Below, piece after piece: positions 32,580-43,800 of a DNA stretch of 64,000 nt (position 1 is the first letter of the stretch; every line of letters starts with the position of its first letter). The stretch covers positions 2,976,001-3,040,000 of the forward strand of contig OZ345361.1 of NCBI GenBank assembly GCA_977006965.1, in the 5' to 3' direction. The notes beneath the pieces were generated by a model. It did no database searches and was not told the origin of the DNA. It saw only the letters and a program-made list of their open reading frames with translations. Origin of the DNA: Phymatolithon calcareum (Eukaryota > Rhodophyta > Florideophyceae > Hapalidiales). The position numbers were made by a program, and so were the translations under genes.

Positions 32580-34938
32580 TTAACCTGCAAGCACGACTTT
32601 GATTAGGCCTGAGACCCCAAGACGATCAACCGTGAGAAAACCCGTGACTTGCAAGTAGCTTTCCCAAGGTACGCGAACTTTCATTGCAAACTTGAGACGT
32701 TCGAAGTTATTCACAACAACCTGCGGGTTCCGCCGTAGATCAAGCTTGCAGTCAGGTTTGTAATGGTCACCTTCAACGTAGCACTTATGGCAAATGACAC
32801 CACGGAAAGTTCGAACGCGCTCCTTCCATCCCGGTCGTGGGCCCGCGCCCTTCATCGGTGGATTGTTCGGGACTGTTCGGTCATAAGAGGTTCGCTCTAG
32901 GGCTAGTGCCAGCTCATAGGCAGAAGTCGAACCGCTTATATCGCGAAGTGCTTCATCTGCAGCTTCTTCGTCCCTTCCATTTGCAAAAATGATTGGGTCC
33001 CCATCGTTGTCGACGTAGTTCACTAGGTTCGTCAATGGAGACCGTTGCGGTCCGCCCTCTCTTCTGGATGACGGAGTAACGTGTGTCTGTAGGCGATTTC
33101 GCATTGTTTGACCCTCCGCACGAGCCACTTCTACGATGTCGATAAGATCTGCATTCCGGTTCTGTGTGCGGTACCGATGTAACAGAGGTCTAATCCTTTT
33201 GTCAAGTCCGCCAACAAAAAGCGCCATGAACTCAGCAGCAGGAAGAGGATAACCACATCGAGCATGTAAAAGGTTGATGCGCTGTAGGAACACACCTTCG
33301 TCCTCTTCACATGTCTGCACAGCGCGCCGAAGTGCGGACAGTGCTTGATTCAATAACTCGTCTGAAGCATAAGTTCGAAGCAGCCAGTTCACAGCACTAG
33401 GCCAGCTCCAAACTCCACTGCCTGCACCGCTTAAAGCGACGGCAGCGCTGTAGTGATCCTTTGCGGGAGCATCCAGAAATGATGGCAGTACGCAAAAATG
33501 CTTGTGACTCGGTCATGTCGAGATCCTCGGCGGTCTTAACCAAGCGAGCGAGGAACTCTAGAACAGCAACTTCGTCCTTTCCGGTAAACGTGGAACCATG
33601 CATAGCCATCTTGAGGAGCTCTGTGTTGCGCTTGACGCGATGAAGGTCATGACGCAGACCAACTGTCTCTCGTCGCAGGCGGTATGCTCTATAGGAAAGG
33701 ACGCGTCGGAAAAGAACATTAGTGGGCTCTATTTCACGGAGGAACGGATCATGTGGCCCGAGAATACGACCATTAACACTACCGCGTCTGTCTTCCGGTC
33801 GTGAAGATTGATGATACGGGTTGGTTACGTCCTGATCTCGAGGCTCCGGTTGTTCGGCTGGTACAGCATGGCCAGCCCAAGGAGCGGCATGACTGTAACT
33901 GTCATACTGCTGACCGTGCGCATTTGGATGCATCCGATACGGTACCTGTGGGGTGACAGGGTTGTAGCCATACTGAGGAGCCGGCAATTCTGTAGGATCT
34001 CGTGGGGGACCATCAGGTGCGTGCCCTAAGCACGGGTTGGGATCCCTTTGTGTCCTTTGTGCGTGTGCAGAATATGGGTCACGTGCTCGCACAGCGAACT
34101 CGTGATCAGCATAACATCCGGGTAGGTCCTCACGTCTGCCCATATGAGGTGAAGGACCTGTGTGCTGAGCCCAAGGTAAAGAAACACGCCTCCGCGGGTC
34201 CGTCCTCATGGACCATTGCGGGATGTGCGGTGTGCTAGGGTCTCTTCCGGACCCACAGAACGGTGGCATTCCCTGACTTCGATACCAGTTCATTTCCTCT
34301 GCTTTCCGTCTGGCTTCTCTCCGTTGACTGCGAGAGCGAGAGCGGCGTTCAGCTGTAGGTACAGGTCGAGAAATGCGCTGCGGCAATGGATTGTCCTGAA
34401 TTGTGTGGATGTGCCTAGACCCAGGTGAGACTTTACGTCCGGGACCGTGACGTGTTACTGACTGACGGGGCTGTTTCGGGATTCCACTTTCAAGACGGTC
34501 GGACTCGTCCTCCGCAGGTGAAACAGATGCATGTGTCCCGGTTGGTGACTTTGGTAGGGGATTTTGTGCCAAAGCGTCACGAATGGGTAGTGGTACTGGT
34601 TGCACCTCTGATGACATATGAAAGCTTGTAAAGGCCATCGCACTTGTCCCATGCATATTTTAACCACTTATGTCCTGCACCTGGTGGCGTCTTGTTGCAG
34701 AAGCTAACGTATCGTCTTCGTCAAGACGGAGGTTCTGCATCGTATGGGTAACTTGTGACATAATGGCTGATAGCCGCGGTTGGTGTTCGTACTGAGTTGA
34801 GTGCTGTTCAGCACCTTGAGTTCCGTCCCTAAATGCATTGTCGTCTGTAGATGTGCTTCCACTTGATTCTGCAGCCATCACTTGGTCCATGGAAATTCTT
34901 CCTCGGTTGACGACATCATCATAGTGACCGGAATCCAT
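32580..34938 (-). pseudogene. retro 1 gag with variant zinc knuckle
   Basis: The start is taken at 34938 (MDSGHYDD), about 100 bases after the primer site. The first half is Pro/Arg-rich with an SR-like stretch (RRSRSRSQRREARRK), unusual for gag. The second half is the helical capsid-like region (LLRTYASDELLNQALSALRR ... FMALFVGGLD). Near the end is CHKCYVEGDHYKPDC, a CX2CX5HX4C knuckle one residue longer than the usual CX4H. An in-frame TAA at 34660-34662 and a one-base shift near 33485 break the reading frame. Gag packages the element RNA. The long disordered head before the capsid part suggests an extra domain. Confidence 0.75.
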
Positions 34939-35024
34939 GCCGATGCAATCAGAAAAACTCGAAAGGGAACAAAAAAGTAAAGAGAGAGACCGATTCAAAC
35001 CGAAATGGTTCTCGCCTTTTTCAA

Positions 35025-35037
35025 GGTCGGGAGACCA
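35025..35037 (-). other. retro 1 primer binding site
   Basis: Four bases inside the 5' LTR the minus strand reads TGGTCTCCCGACC, which begins with the TGG complementary to a tRNA CCA end. The tRNA is not identified. Confidence 0.6.
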
Positions 35038-35041
35038 CTTT

Positions 35042-35916
35042 TGTAGTGCCACAGCAGTGATGTGCGGCCTACGTGGTCACGTGTGCAGTGCAGATGCGAT
35101 GTCCCGTTGTGATGGGAAAACCCAGAACACCAAAACACCACAACAAACACTGAGTCGGTAGCTTGGCAGAGCTTGGTAGTTCGCAGCGGATGAAGGCACG
35201 AATACGTTCACACCCGCTGGGCGATGCCGAATGGGGGCTGTCAGCCCCTCGGCTTAGTGAAGATCTTGGTCGCGCTCACGAGCGCGTGAGTATGAGTAAA
35301 CGGTTTCGGGCGGTCAACTTCCGGCACTCGCCGGGAACACGACACACACAGCTTCTAGGGGCTTGGCCTTCGCGCGCTCGTCCTTGACGGACGGCGTCAG
35401 CGGGCGCGAGCTCGCGCTTAGAGCCGGGGTGCTCGCTCTTGGGGCGCACGGTGGACGCCCGGAAAAGCAAAAACAGGAAACTAATGCAAAGGTTTAGCAC
35501 AATAGGGGTCTTGCTTGGGTTCTGCTACAAATGCAGCGAAACGAAAGAAGTGCGGTCGTGATGATCAACCACGGTGGTTTGCACAATGCAACTTCCACGC
35601 GCGATGACAGAGCAGGAGGTTTGGGCTTGGAGTGGATCGCGGCAACGGTCCTGCGGGGTGGTCGCGGTTGAAGGCGACGTCACCGAACAGCAAGATTTGC
35701 ACATCGAAGTTCTCCGCCGGTTTACTTTGGCGGATCTAGATTCTAGCTATATATTACGTAGCGAAGAGAAGAGGAACCAGAATAGTATGCTCCTGATTGG
35801 TTGTTATCGGCGCTTGCTTATTGATTATGATTCGGGCACTACCCGCCACCTCATTGGGCACTGGGACCTCATCTGGGCAATCTACGCGAGCACCAAAAAA
35901 CCCCTGGGGCTCCACA
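35042..35916 (-). repeat. retro 1 5' LTR
   Basis: Right-hand copy, promoter-proximal in element orientation, with TG...CA ends on the element strand. It ends CTCCACA next to the CTGTA duplication. A TATATTACG motif near 35748-35757 could be part of the promoter on either strand. Confidence 0.9.
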
Positions 35917-35921
35917 CTGTA

Positions 35922-36266
35922 AGCCAGATTTTTTTGTGCAGAATTCTGCGGGCTGAGACTCGATACAAGGATTCGAGAGGAGAGAGCACCTTCGCCAACC
36001 TTTCTTGCCTTGACGTTAACAATATTGAGTGTCGTAAGCTCAGTCTTCTCGTTCGGTTTCCAAACTAGGCCCCAATTCACGCGAAGCGACATGCTTTCGA
36101 GACCAATGATTTCATTCAATAGTTCCTCCAGAACCGTAACGTTCACCTTTTTTGAATTGGAAAAGGCTCCACAGAGCCTGTAACACTTTGCTAGACTGGT
36201 TACCGATGTTTCCTTAGTGTTTACGGACGCGCCGACCACTTGGCGCGGGTCTCTTTCTCGTGACAT
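35922..36266 (-). pseudogene. 5' part of gene Z, interrupted by retro 1
   Basis: ATG at 36266 (MSRERDPRQVV) opens 115 codons to the retrotransposon junction; the frame then continues at 27183-26944. The joined product would have roughly 195 residues. Visible features are a helical stretch (VTVLEELLNEIIGLESMSL) and a beta-like stretch after it (LRVNWGLVWKP). No family recognised. The overlapping plus-strand frame from 36217 makes the strand less than certain, but the in-frame junction favours the minus strand. Confidence 0.5.
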
Positions 36267-36585
36267 GGCAGGTCTGCTTCTTCAGACTGAAAATCGTATT
36301 TTTGTTCCTACCACCGAACGACGCCCATTTAAGGTAGTAGTTGGGGTACTGCTCGGGCAGAACACAATCCGCCTTTCCAAAGATGCCGCGAACTATCTGC
36401 TTCGCATTCTTTTGACATACTTTTTTGACCTTTCAAAACCCCCCTCAATTGAGGTGGTTTGTACACTAGACACTAGGGATCGGCCCAGTCGGTCAGAACA
36501 CCAATCTGCAACGGCCAAGTCCGTGATATAGCTGTCCGCACGCTGAAAAAAAATCAAATGGGTATGTGCTATTTCTGCCTGCTAG

Positions 36586-37236
36586 TTGGCCCGTTCTCAC
36601 AATAAAAGAAACCTTCCGCGAAATAACCGCCACACTGGAGGCGCAGCGCCGTGTGAAATATGCGGTTTGTACAACAGCGGAACCGGGGACGGATTTATGA
36701 GAAAAATCCATCTTTCATTTAGGGTCGAACGACTTAAGCCGGCGCTTTTTGCAAATTTCACTGTCGGCCGAACCGTGCCGCGCAATATACAGACCGACGG
36801 TCAGTGTTGGAATACGCTGTTGGAACATAGTCGGTTCTTGTGTCTAGCATGAATGGAGAGCGCAAATGTTGTTAGCCGGATTATTCGTGAGGTGTTGCAA
36901 AGTAAAAGCGCATGCATGACTTCAGCCAACCCTGTTCCCAAGATGGTTTATGCAGGGGTAAGCGACGCCTGGACCCTGTGGGAAAATAGGTTTTTTCAAT
37001 GGGAAGGACTACCTGAACCAGCATTAAGGAAGGATTTTTCGCTTGTAATCTTTAGTTCGTACTCCCAAATGAGACAGGATGGCCCACTTGTGCTAGTCTA
37101 TGAATCCGACATTTTAACGAGCGATGTGGCTAAAAGAGCCAGGGGTACTGTGTTTCACCAACGAATGAACTGTCTTTGCACATGGGCACAAGAAACTCGG
37201 GACATGAATAGGCATGGAGATCGGAATCCTGGATGA
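36586..37236 (+). CDS. possible unknown coding frame with one stop
   Basis: One frame is open from about 36586 to 37236 apart from a TGA at 36850-36852. Near its start is C-x2-C (PCEICGLYNSGTGDGF). The second half (VYAGVSDAWTLWENRFFQWEG ... DFSLVIFSSYSQ) looks protein-like. The same frame is also open at 36217-36531. It could be a decayed gene or exons with unplaced introns. No family recognised. Confidence 0.3.
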
Positions 37237-37497
37237 CGGCCGGTGAGAACATTTTAAACAACGAACAATAAATACGAAATACTACAAGTGCGGGTAGTGG
37301 CGCAGATAATTCACGCCTGTCGTAGTAAGCGGAGCTCTAGCAAAGGTAAATCTTGAGCGCACAGGAGAACCGCATGAACGGAAGTACAATCGCCACTGGC
37401 ATGCAAAGGAAAAGTGTGGAAATGGAAAGCTCGGTTAGCGTGAATTACGACGGGCAGAGTGTTGAATAGCGGATCGACATTCATACATTTCAACTGC

Positions 37498-38042
37498 TTA
37501 TGGGAATGTCATATGAGGAAGGATATCCTTAAGCACATCATCGTATTTCCGGTGCCTTTTCTTGAGAGTGTACGAGAATAGGATGACCACAAGCTCTGGC
37601 AATGACAGATTACAAAGGCAAAAGAGTGGAAAGCGAAGATCAGTATTACGGGCGTTGAAAGCCAGGATCGTCCACCAAGGATCGATAAACTTACCGGATG
37701 GGTTTATGGCATGTGGGATTCCATAGAGCGCCAGAGGATAGAGATAGATAATCATGCTATCCTAATGTCGCGGCCTGATCAGAGAGATCAATAGAGAAGA
37801 TGGAGCGTCAGGTGTGAAGTGAATCTGCCGCATTGAAAGCTGGCGCGGATGAGAGGTCGACTTACCGTAGAGTCAAAGACATTGCTGCATGATTTAGCGG
37901 GAATGATATCATCGGCAAAAGAGACGATCCCTGAATGGACCACGAGCGGTTCGCCGAGTCTCCCAGTTGCAGAGTACGACCTTGAGAGTCCACCGGAAGT
38001 TTTCTGGCTGGAGCGAGTTGTACTTATGCTATGGCGTCTCAT
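37498..38042 (-). CDS. gene Y, small spliced gene of unknown function
   Basis: ATG at 38042 (MRRHSIST) starts exon 1, ending at 37866. A 104-base GT-AG intron (37865-37762, GTAAGT...ACATTAG) leads to exon 2, 37761-37498, in frame, giving about 146 residues. The first exon is basic and Ser/Thr-rich, then has GIVSFADDIIP. The second has two hydrophobic segments (IIYLYPLALYGIP and FPLFCLCNLSLPELVVILF) that could span a membrane, and a basic linker KKRHRKYDD. It is divergent from X2, with the nested palindrome between them. No family recognised, and the intron is a prediction. Confidence 0.4.
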
Positions 38043-38098
38043 GTAGATCGCGCCTTCGGGCGACCGACCGCGTTTAAATTGGCGGGAGTTCTTCGACA

Positions 38099-38177
38099 GG
38101 CTACATATCATATGCTATATGAGCCGGTATACCGGCTCATATAGCATATCATACGCTATAGCGTATGATATGTAGCC
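38099..38177. repeat. 79-bp nested palindrome (T-shaped fold)
   Basis: An outer 13-base stem (38099-38111 with 38165-38177, GGCTACATATCAT) encloses two perfect inner palindromes: 36 bases at 38112-38147 centred on CCGGTATACCGG, and 22 bases at 38148-38169 centred on GCTATAGC, which shares 5 bases with the outer stem. It lies between the divergent starts of gene Y and X2. Confidence 0.9.
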
Positions 38178-38381
38178 GCTGAGGAACGTCGACGTCCTCT
38201 CCTTCCACTAGTTTTTCCCTTAGTGGTAAAAACGCGTGCTTCATTTATCACCACGTGTCCTGAAACGTCTACACTTGGACACGTGTATATCCTAAGGTCT
38301 AATTGAATCCCGCTGAGGGCAAGGCGGGAGTCAAGTTAAACTTCCTTCCAGAGCACAAACATAACGCGAATAGCCGCGTTT
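38178..38381. promoter_or_regulatory. candidate upstream region of X2
   Basis: About 200 bases with two CACGTG boxes (in CCACGTGTCC and GGACACGTGT, facing each other) and a small inverted repeat CCCGC...GCGGG. Assigned as regulatory by position only. Confidence 0.35.
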
Positions 38382-40322
38382 TTGACGGGGCCCGAGAGAC
38401 TGCTATCTACTGAAGGCGGTCCGCGTGCGCTTTCCATCAAATTCACCGTTTTAAGAGGCATGTCGTACCCTTCCAGACAGGGACGAGACCCTGAGGTTTC
38501 TGGTTTTGCACCTGAAGACAGGGAACGCAGCCAGTCACCTCCTCCATCTCAGTCGCAGTCAGAAACCGGGGAAGGTGAATTTGGAGAGATTCTTCACATT
38601 CTAAAGCGGATCGATAGCAATCTGAAAAAGAATGCCCAAGACATCCGGACGGAAATTGCAGCATCCAATCAGGCCCGCGAGTCTACAGCGCAACATGTTG
38701 GTTCATTCACCGCAAGTGTGGTGTTGGAAATGGAAGGGTTAAAGAAGAAGATCGATTCGGTTTCCGCAATGTAGAGCCACACCGGTTCAGGAATACGCCG
38801 TCCAAGCAGTGTTCTGCGAATGCCGAAGCCTACCCTGGAGCTACTTGAGTTCGCTGCTGGACCCGACCGAGCTCGAGTTGCATTCATGGGGCTAGTGTGC
38901 CAGATAACGGTTATCAGTTTTCTGCTTCGTGTTCCTGAACTGAAGTTTCGGACATCTGAACGTCTGTGGACCTCTATGCTTCAACATCGGGAGATCTTGA
39001 AAGATGCAACAGGTCTATCATTGGTGTTCTTTGCTCCGGTTAATAACAAGAAGTCGCTCTATCAGACGATTCCTGGAAAGGCGTGGTCCTACTTGACGCG
39101 CCGAGTCATTGCGAACGTGATATCAAATGCGAAGTCTGATCTATTTGCGGTGCCCTCTGATGCTACTGAATCCTGGCCCAGAATACCCCCTGCCTCTGAA
39201 GTTACTGCTGCAACTGCATTGTCTAATATATCATCGGAAAAAATCGACGGACAGATTAAGCCGGCAATGCCGTCTTGGTTGAGCGCATTTGGGGATAGGG
39301 ACAGCATTCGGACTACTGTTATGGAGTCCATTGACGAAGTTGAGGCATTTAATGGACGAATCCCGGCAGGTGGGGCATCAGCTTCCTCATCAACATCAAC
39401 TGGAGGATCCACGGCGCCAAGACCACCTAAGAGACGGAAACGAGCGCCAAAGGAGGGAGCGGCAGCAGTTCGATACCAAGTTGTTGAAGAAATAAGAAAA
39501 ATTCTCGTTGACCACCTAAACGAGGGAAGACGGGTTATCAGACGGAATCTATTCAGCAAAGCACTCTTCTTGGTCGAGAAGTTATTGCAGGAGGAGTGGA
39601 CTCCGGCGATTGGGAAGCGTCATGGTTACTATTTCTCCTTTCCAACTGTATCCGAGGCAGAGCAGCTAGTCCCTGAAGCCGGGGAGGTACTATCACGTCA
39701 GTCGCCGTGGCGTATTGAGAACGCGAGCATTGGATGCGATGGTCCAAGCTGCATCGCAAATCTACGCAAGTTTAATAATCTGAAGTCGAAATTTCCGTCG
39801 ATGAATGTCACCATTTTTTACAAGAGGCACGTGGCAGCCCCAAGCGATGCGCTGGATTCCGGCAGCGGAGTGGACGATCAGACATGGAAGGAGTCCCTAA
39901 ATTGCCATGAGCTGGCTATGGAGGCACTTATGGAGTGCTTCCAAAACAAGGATAAAGGCATGACGCTCGGGCTCTCGGAGCTGAGTTTGAAAACAGTTCA
40001 CATCATGGCTTTGGGACTTCGCGGGCTGCTGCGGAAATGTGTTGGTCATTGCCCGCTAGCGGTGGAATACATTGCCCTGGGAGGTCATGTTGGTTGGCGT
40101 GAGGATCATAGTATGTCTGTAATGATCGAGAAGACTTGGCAGAGCCTACCTTCCAAGGTGTACACTGAAGTCATGAATCGTAAGTTCAATATGTCTCTGC
40201 AAGAGTACACCCAGATTCAGTTGCTGATGATTGCACGAAGAACCGCGGCGAGAACTCCAGAGCGCGAGTCCGGGCGAATTGTCCTTGCGAACGACGACGA
40301 TGACTTACTGCAGCATGGGTAG
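38382..40322 (+). pseudogene. family X gene copy 2 (X2), one in-frame stop
   Basis: One frame of 647 codons from 38382 (or ATG 38460, MSYPSRQG) to 40322, broken only by TAG at 38772-38774. Layout: disordered Pro/Ser/Gln head, heptad-like segment (EILHILKRIDSNLKKN), stop, hydrophobic segment (VAFMGLVCQITVISFLL), GKAWSYLTRRVIANVISN, a Ser/Gly-rich linker with a basic patch (RPPKRRKRAPKE), RNLFSKALFLVEKLL, YYFSFP, SPWRIENASI, and a helical end. All main blocks match X1 in order. No catalytic motif or known domain recognised. The coiled-coil head and nuclear-type basic patch would suit a DNA- or chromatin-associated scaffold, but that is a guess. Downstream neighbour is the element B transposase, convergent. 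Confidence 0.7.
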
Positions 40323-40849
40323 GTGTACCGGTTTTAAAGCGAACGAGGTGACGCATTAATTGTCAGTATTGTTAAGTTTTCATTTTTTGGGTTGTGGTGA
40401 AGGTCTGTATGAACGTTAAACATTATGGCTCAGGTACGAGCGAATTGAAAATTCCATTGAATGTCACACGTCACGTATTTTACCGGTACTCGGAATAGGC
40501 GAACTGTCGCATCCAGCTCTAACTCATGGCACTTCATCAATATTATTGGTATTGGAGTCGGCATCCATAGAAAGCGTGAAAATAATTGGTTTCTCGCTTG
40601 TGGTAGTTGTACTCCAGCTCAAATTGGAAGAACAATTCCACTCGCACGCACCGCAATACATCGTAGGGGACGACCCCCGAGAGAAGTGGATACAGTAGTC
40701 TGTAAAATAATTCGGCCTCACTGGCGAGAAGGACGGTACCCAGAGCGCGACAGAAGCCAATTATATCCCCCTTACTTTGGGTGTCGTATTGCTTAGACAG
40801 CGAGATCAAGTGAATGGTTGACATTTAAAATGCAATCATGACGTAAACC
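40323..40849. other. no gene seen
   Basis: Between the convergent ends of X2 and the element B transposase. Small ORFs on both strands have no recognisable content. The right end of element B in its own orientation should lie here, but I did not find a TIR. Confidence 0.4.
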
Positions 40850-43800
40850 CTACCCTCGACGTGGAGGAAATCCGTCGAATTTTGTTTTAAGGAAGAATAT
40901 GGAGCCTGGTTCTACTAAGGATGCATTTCCGTGATCAATTTGGTTCTTGTGCGGAAAGAAACTACACAGATGAATATCACAGTCGTGCAGTCGCCCCGTC
41001 TTTCGAATCTGCTCCCCCACCTTTACGAAAGAGAGAGGTTTGCCAACCTCGAACTTTCGGTAGTTCAGTTCATAGGAATGGTTGGACGGAGCGGTAAGTA
41101 CCGCATGGCAGAGACGAAGTGCTGCCCATAGTTCTTCTTCATCTGAAAAATCTGTACTCCTGAGAAATAATGCAATGGACCAAAAAGTTTGTCCTTCGTC
41201 TCTTGCAAACCGAAGTACCCCAACCATTTCACGGCAAAGCAAAAATGGTATTTGAGCGTTCATGTTGCTCGATTTGTAGCATCGGATCTCAACTATGTCG
41301 CCCACTCTGAGCAGGGACATGGTACTTCCATTCTCCAAGGTAGATCGGACGCAGTTGCCCAAAATCAAAGGCGCCAGCCGGTCTTCTCGGATAGCACGTT
41401 TCACAGCGCTCAAAACAGAAACACTGAATTCATCTAAGTCTCGCACACGTTCTTCTGACACATTCCGCAAATTTTCTTCAATGTTCCATTCCCAGTTCTT
41501 CTTTGACCATGCCCCCACGCGAGGAGAGAGAACGGTTCTTCCCGTAAGTGCGAGAAGGGCAGGAATGCAAAAGGATGGGCCTAGGGCTCGTTTCACCTCT
41601 TCCCGATGTATATCTTTCAGCAAACGGGGCATAGAAGAAAAGGCTTCTCTTCCGCTTAAGAGGCGGATGCATGCGCGAACAGATTGGTCATCTCCGTTCA
41701 ATGCACCTATTGATACCATGGCAAGACGATCTTGCCAGTCATTGAAAATCTCCTCATCTATGGACTGTAGCTGAACGAGCTTATTGTTGCTTTGTCTTAT
41801 CGCCCTTTTCAATGATTGGTGTGCTTTTTCAAGGACGAGCTCCCCCAACACAGACACATGGCCTACCATGGGAAGAGTGGTTCGTATGAGTTCTAATAGT
41901 CGATGAACATTTGGTTTGTCGATAGTTTTTATCGCCACTGCACAGAAGTATTGTTCTTTTGCCAGGTTCTTCCTCTCCGTTTGAGATTTTCGTCGATCAT
42001 CCAGGGCATTAACGTCCTCATCTCTCATTGTGCATATTTGGCGAACCATGGATAGGTGATTGTCTGCTCTCTTGTACAGATCTGCATGATGTTGGGTTAT
42101 GTTTTCAATAAACTGCGGTGAAATCTAAAGGTGCGATATCAATCGTGAACATGACCCCACCAGTGCTATGGCCTCCCTACAATTCGAGGCAATTTCCCGT
42201 TGCGCACCAGGTAGTGCAGCCGCCTTCTCGCAGCCCTTAATAAACGCATACTCCGCCACAACGCGCAAAGCGTACAGTTCTGACATCGACATGGAGTAAA
42301 GTGCTTTTTTCTCCTGGTCAAATAGCCGGTATTGTGTCGGGAGATCGCAGTCGTGTAGATACCCTATCATCAGCTCCTCACATGTGTGCCGAGTCTTTTT
42401 GCACGGGAGAAGCTTAATGGCTAGATTTACGCAATCTCGTAAATGACCAGTTAGTAAATGGTCCGGGGCGACGAAGCAGGATTTGTATGGGTCTAATACC
42501 CCAGGAAGAACAGGTACACCCTCTGAAGTTAGTCGAATCGCGCTTCGGGCTTCGCTGATTGCCATGCACAAGCTATGGATGGGAATCTCTCCTGTTGAGT
42601 CTGGGGCCTTCATTCCTAGTAGGCGACACGTCGCTTTTTGTGCACCGGAGTCTCGAATCGCGCGATGGATGTAGTAGCTTCGCCCGAGCTCTGTACGCCT
42701 GCCTGAAAAATCAAGATCCGTGTATCTGCTGCCAACAATGGTCGAGGAGTGACGGACAAACCGACATAGGTGACAGCACGCATGGCTGGTGTGGCCCAGA
42801 ACGTCGAGTACTTCGTTGAGCGCTGGGGTATCACCCAAGAATCCGACAAGGTCCAAGAAGATTCTCCGGGTGGTACCTTCTGCGTCAACATCGACAAATC
42901 CCTCTGTGAGGCCTTTCACAATGTCTTCTTGAATAAGATGAAAAATTTCCCGACTCTTGACGCCGGGAGGGGTTAGTGATATGACGCGAACTGCACTGGC
43001 GCTGGAACGCGCCTGTAACGGAAGATTCAGACAACTCAGGTAGAATACATCCCCCGACGCTGACTTTCCTTTCGTTATTTCAAATCCATCCCAGAACAAA
43101 AGGAAGCGATAAATAAAGTATTTCTCTCCATTCAGCAATGTTCCAATACTGCTGACAGGACGATGCTTTGTGGCTCCACGTCTTCCTGAGTGCTGTTGAA
43201 CGATTCTGACGTGCCGGACATCACACAATCGAGTTGAGTCCGAGCTTTCTATTGGAGAGAGCACTTCCCAGATTTCTGCATCGGTTGCCTTCCTGGTCAG
43301 GGATTGAATATCAAGAGGCGTATTACCTGATACGAAGAGTGCGTGGCGTGACCGTTCTTCGTTCTCTACCCAGAACCGATGGATGATCAGAAGACAGTCG
43401 TCATGTTGCGTACCCCCGGATTCTACGGCACTAGGTGTAGCCTCTTCAACGCACGGACTGAGAAGCAGCACAATATCTCCTGGCTTGATTGCCGGCTTCT
43501 TCCATTCTCGCCACGCTTCTTCAGTTTGCTTCTTTAGTTCTCTGAGCGCCTCTCGTCTGCGCTTAAGAGCTTCTTCGATTTCGGGAGACCGCTTCTTTTT
43601 TTCGCATTGCGTCCGGATTGGCCGTGAAGAGATAGATCATAGTCCGCCGCAAAATTCCAGGGCTCTGTGTCTTCCTCAGCTGGAACGCTTGGAACGTCCA
43701 CCACGACAGAGTCCGTGGGTGACCTGTACTCTACATACCCGAAAGCACGTGCCAGAGATCTATGACGCTCCCATACCTCCTCATGAAAGACTGCCCCAAA

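Larger units (their letters stand above)
27179..35921 (-). mobile_element. retro 1: Ty3/gypsy chromovirus, about 8.7 kb, near-complete
   Basis: Two LTRs (27184-28059 and 35042-35916), about nine substitutions and one indel apart, flank gag and pol on the minus strand. CTGTA duplications at 27179-27183 and 35917-35921 mark the insertion. Domain order is gag, protease, reverse transcriptase, RNase H, integrase, chromodomain, which defines a chromovirus. Coding is broken by two in-frame TAA codons (34660, 30127) and one gag shift (about 33485). LTR identity near 99% means a young insertion. Confidence 0.92.

Noticed and set aside
38099-38177. Viral inverted terminal repeat
   Set aside because: The fold resembles such ends, but no viral replication or capsid gene is nearby, so only the structure is reported.
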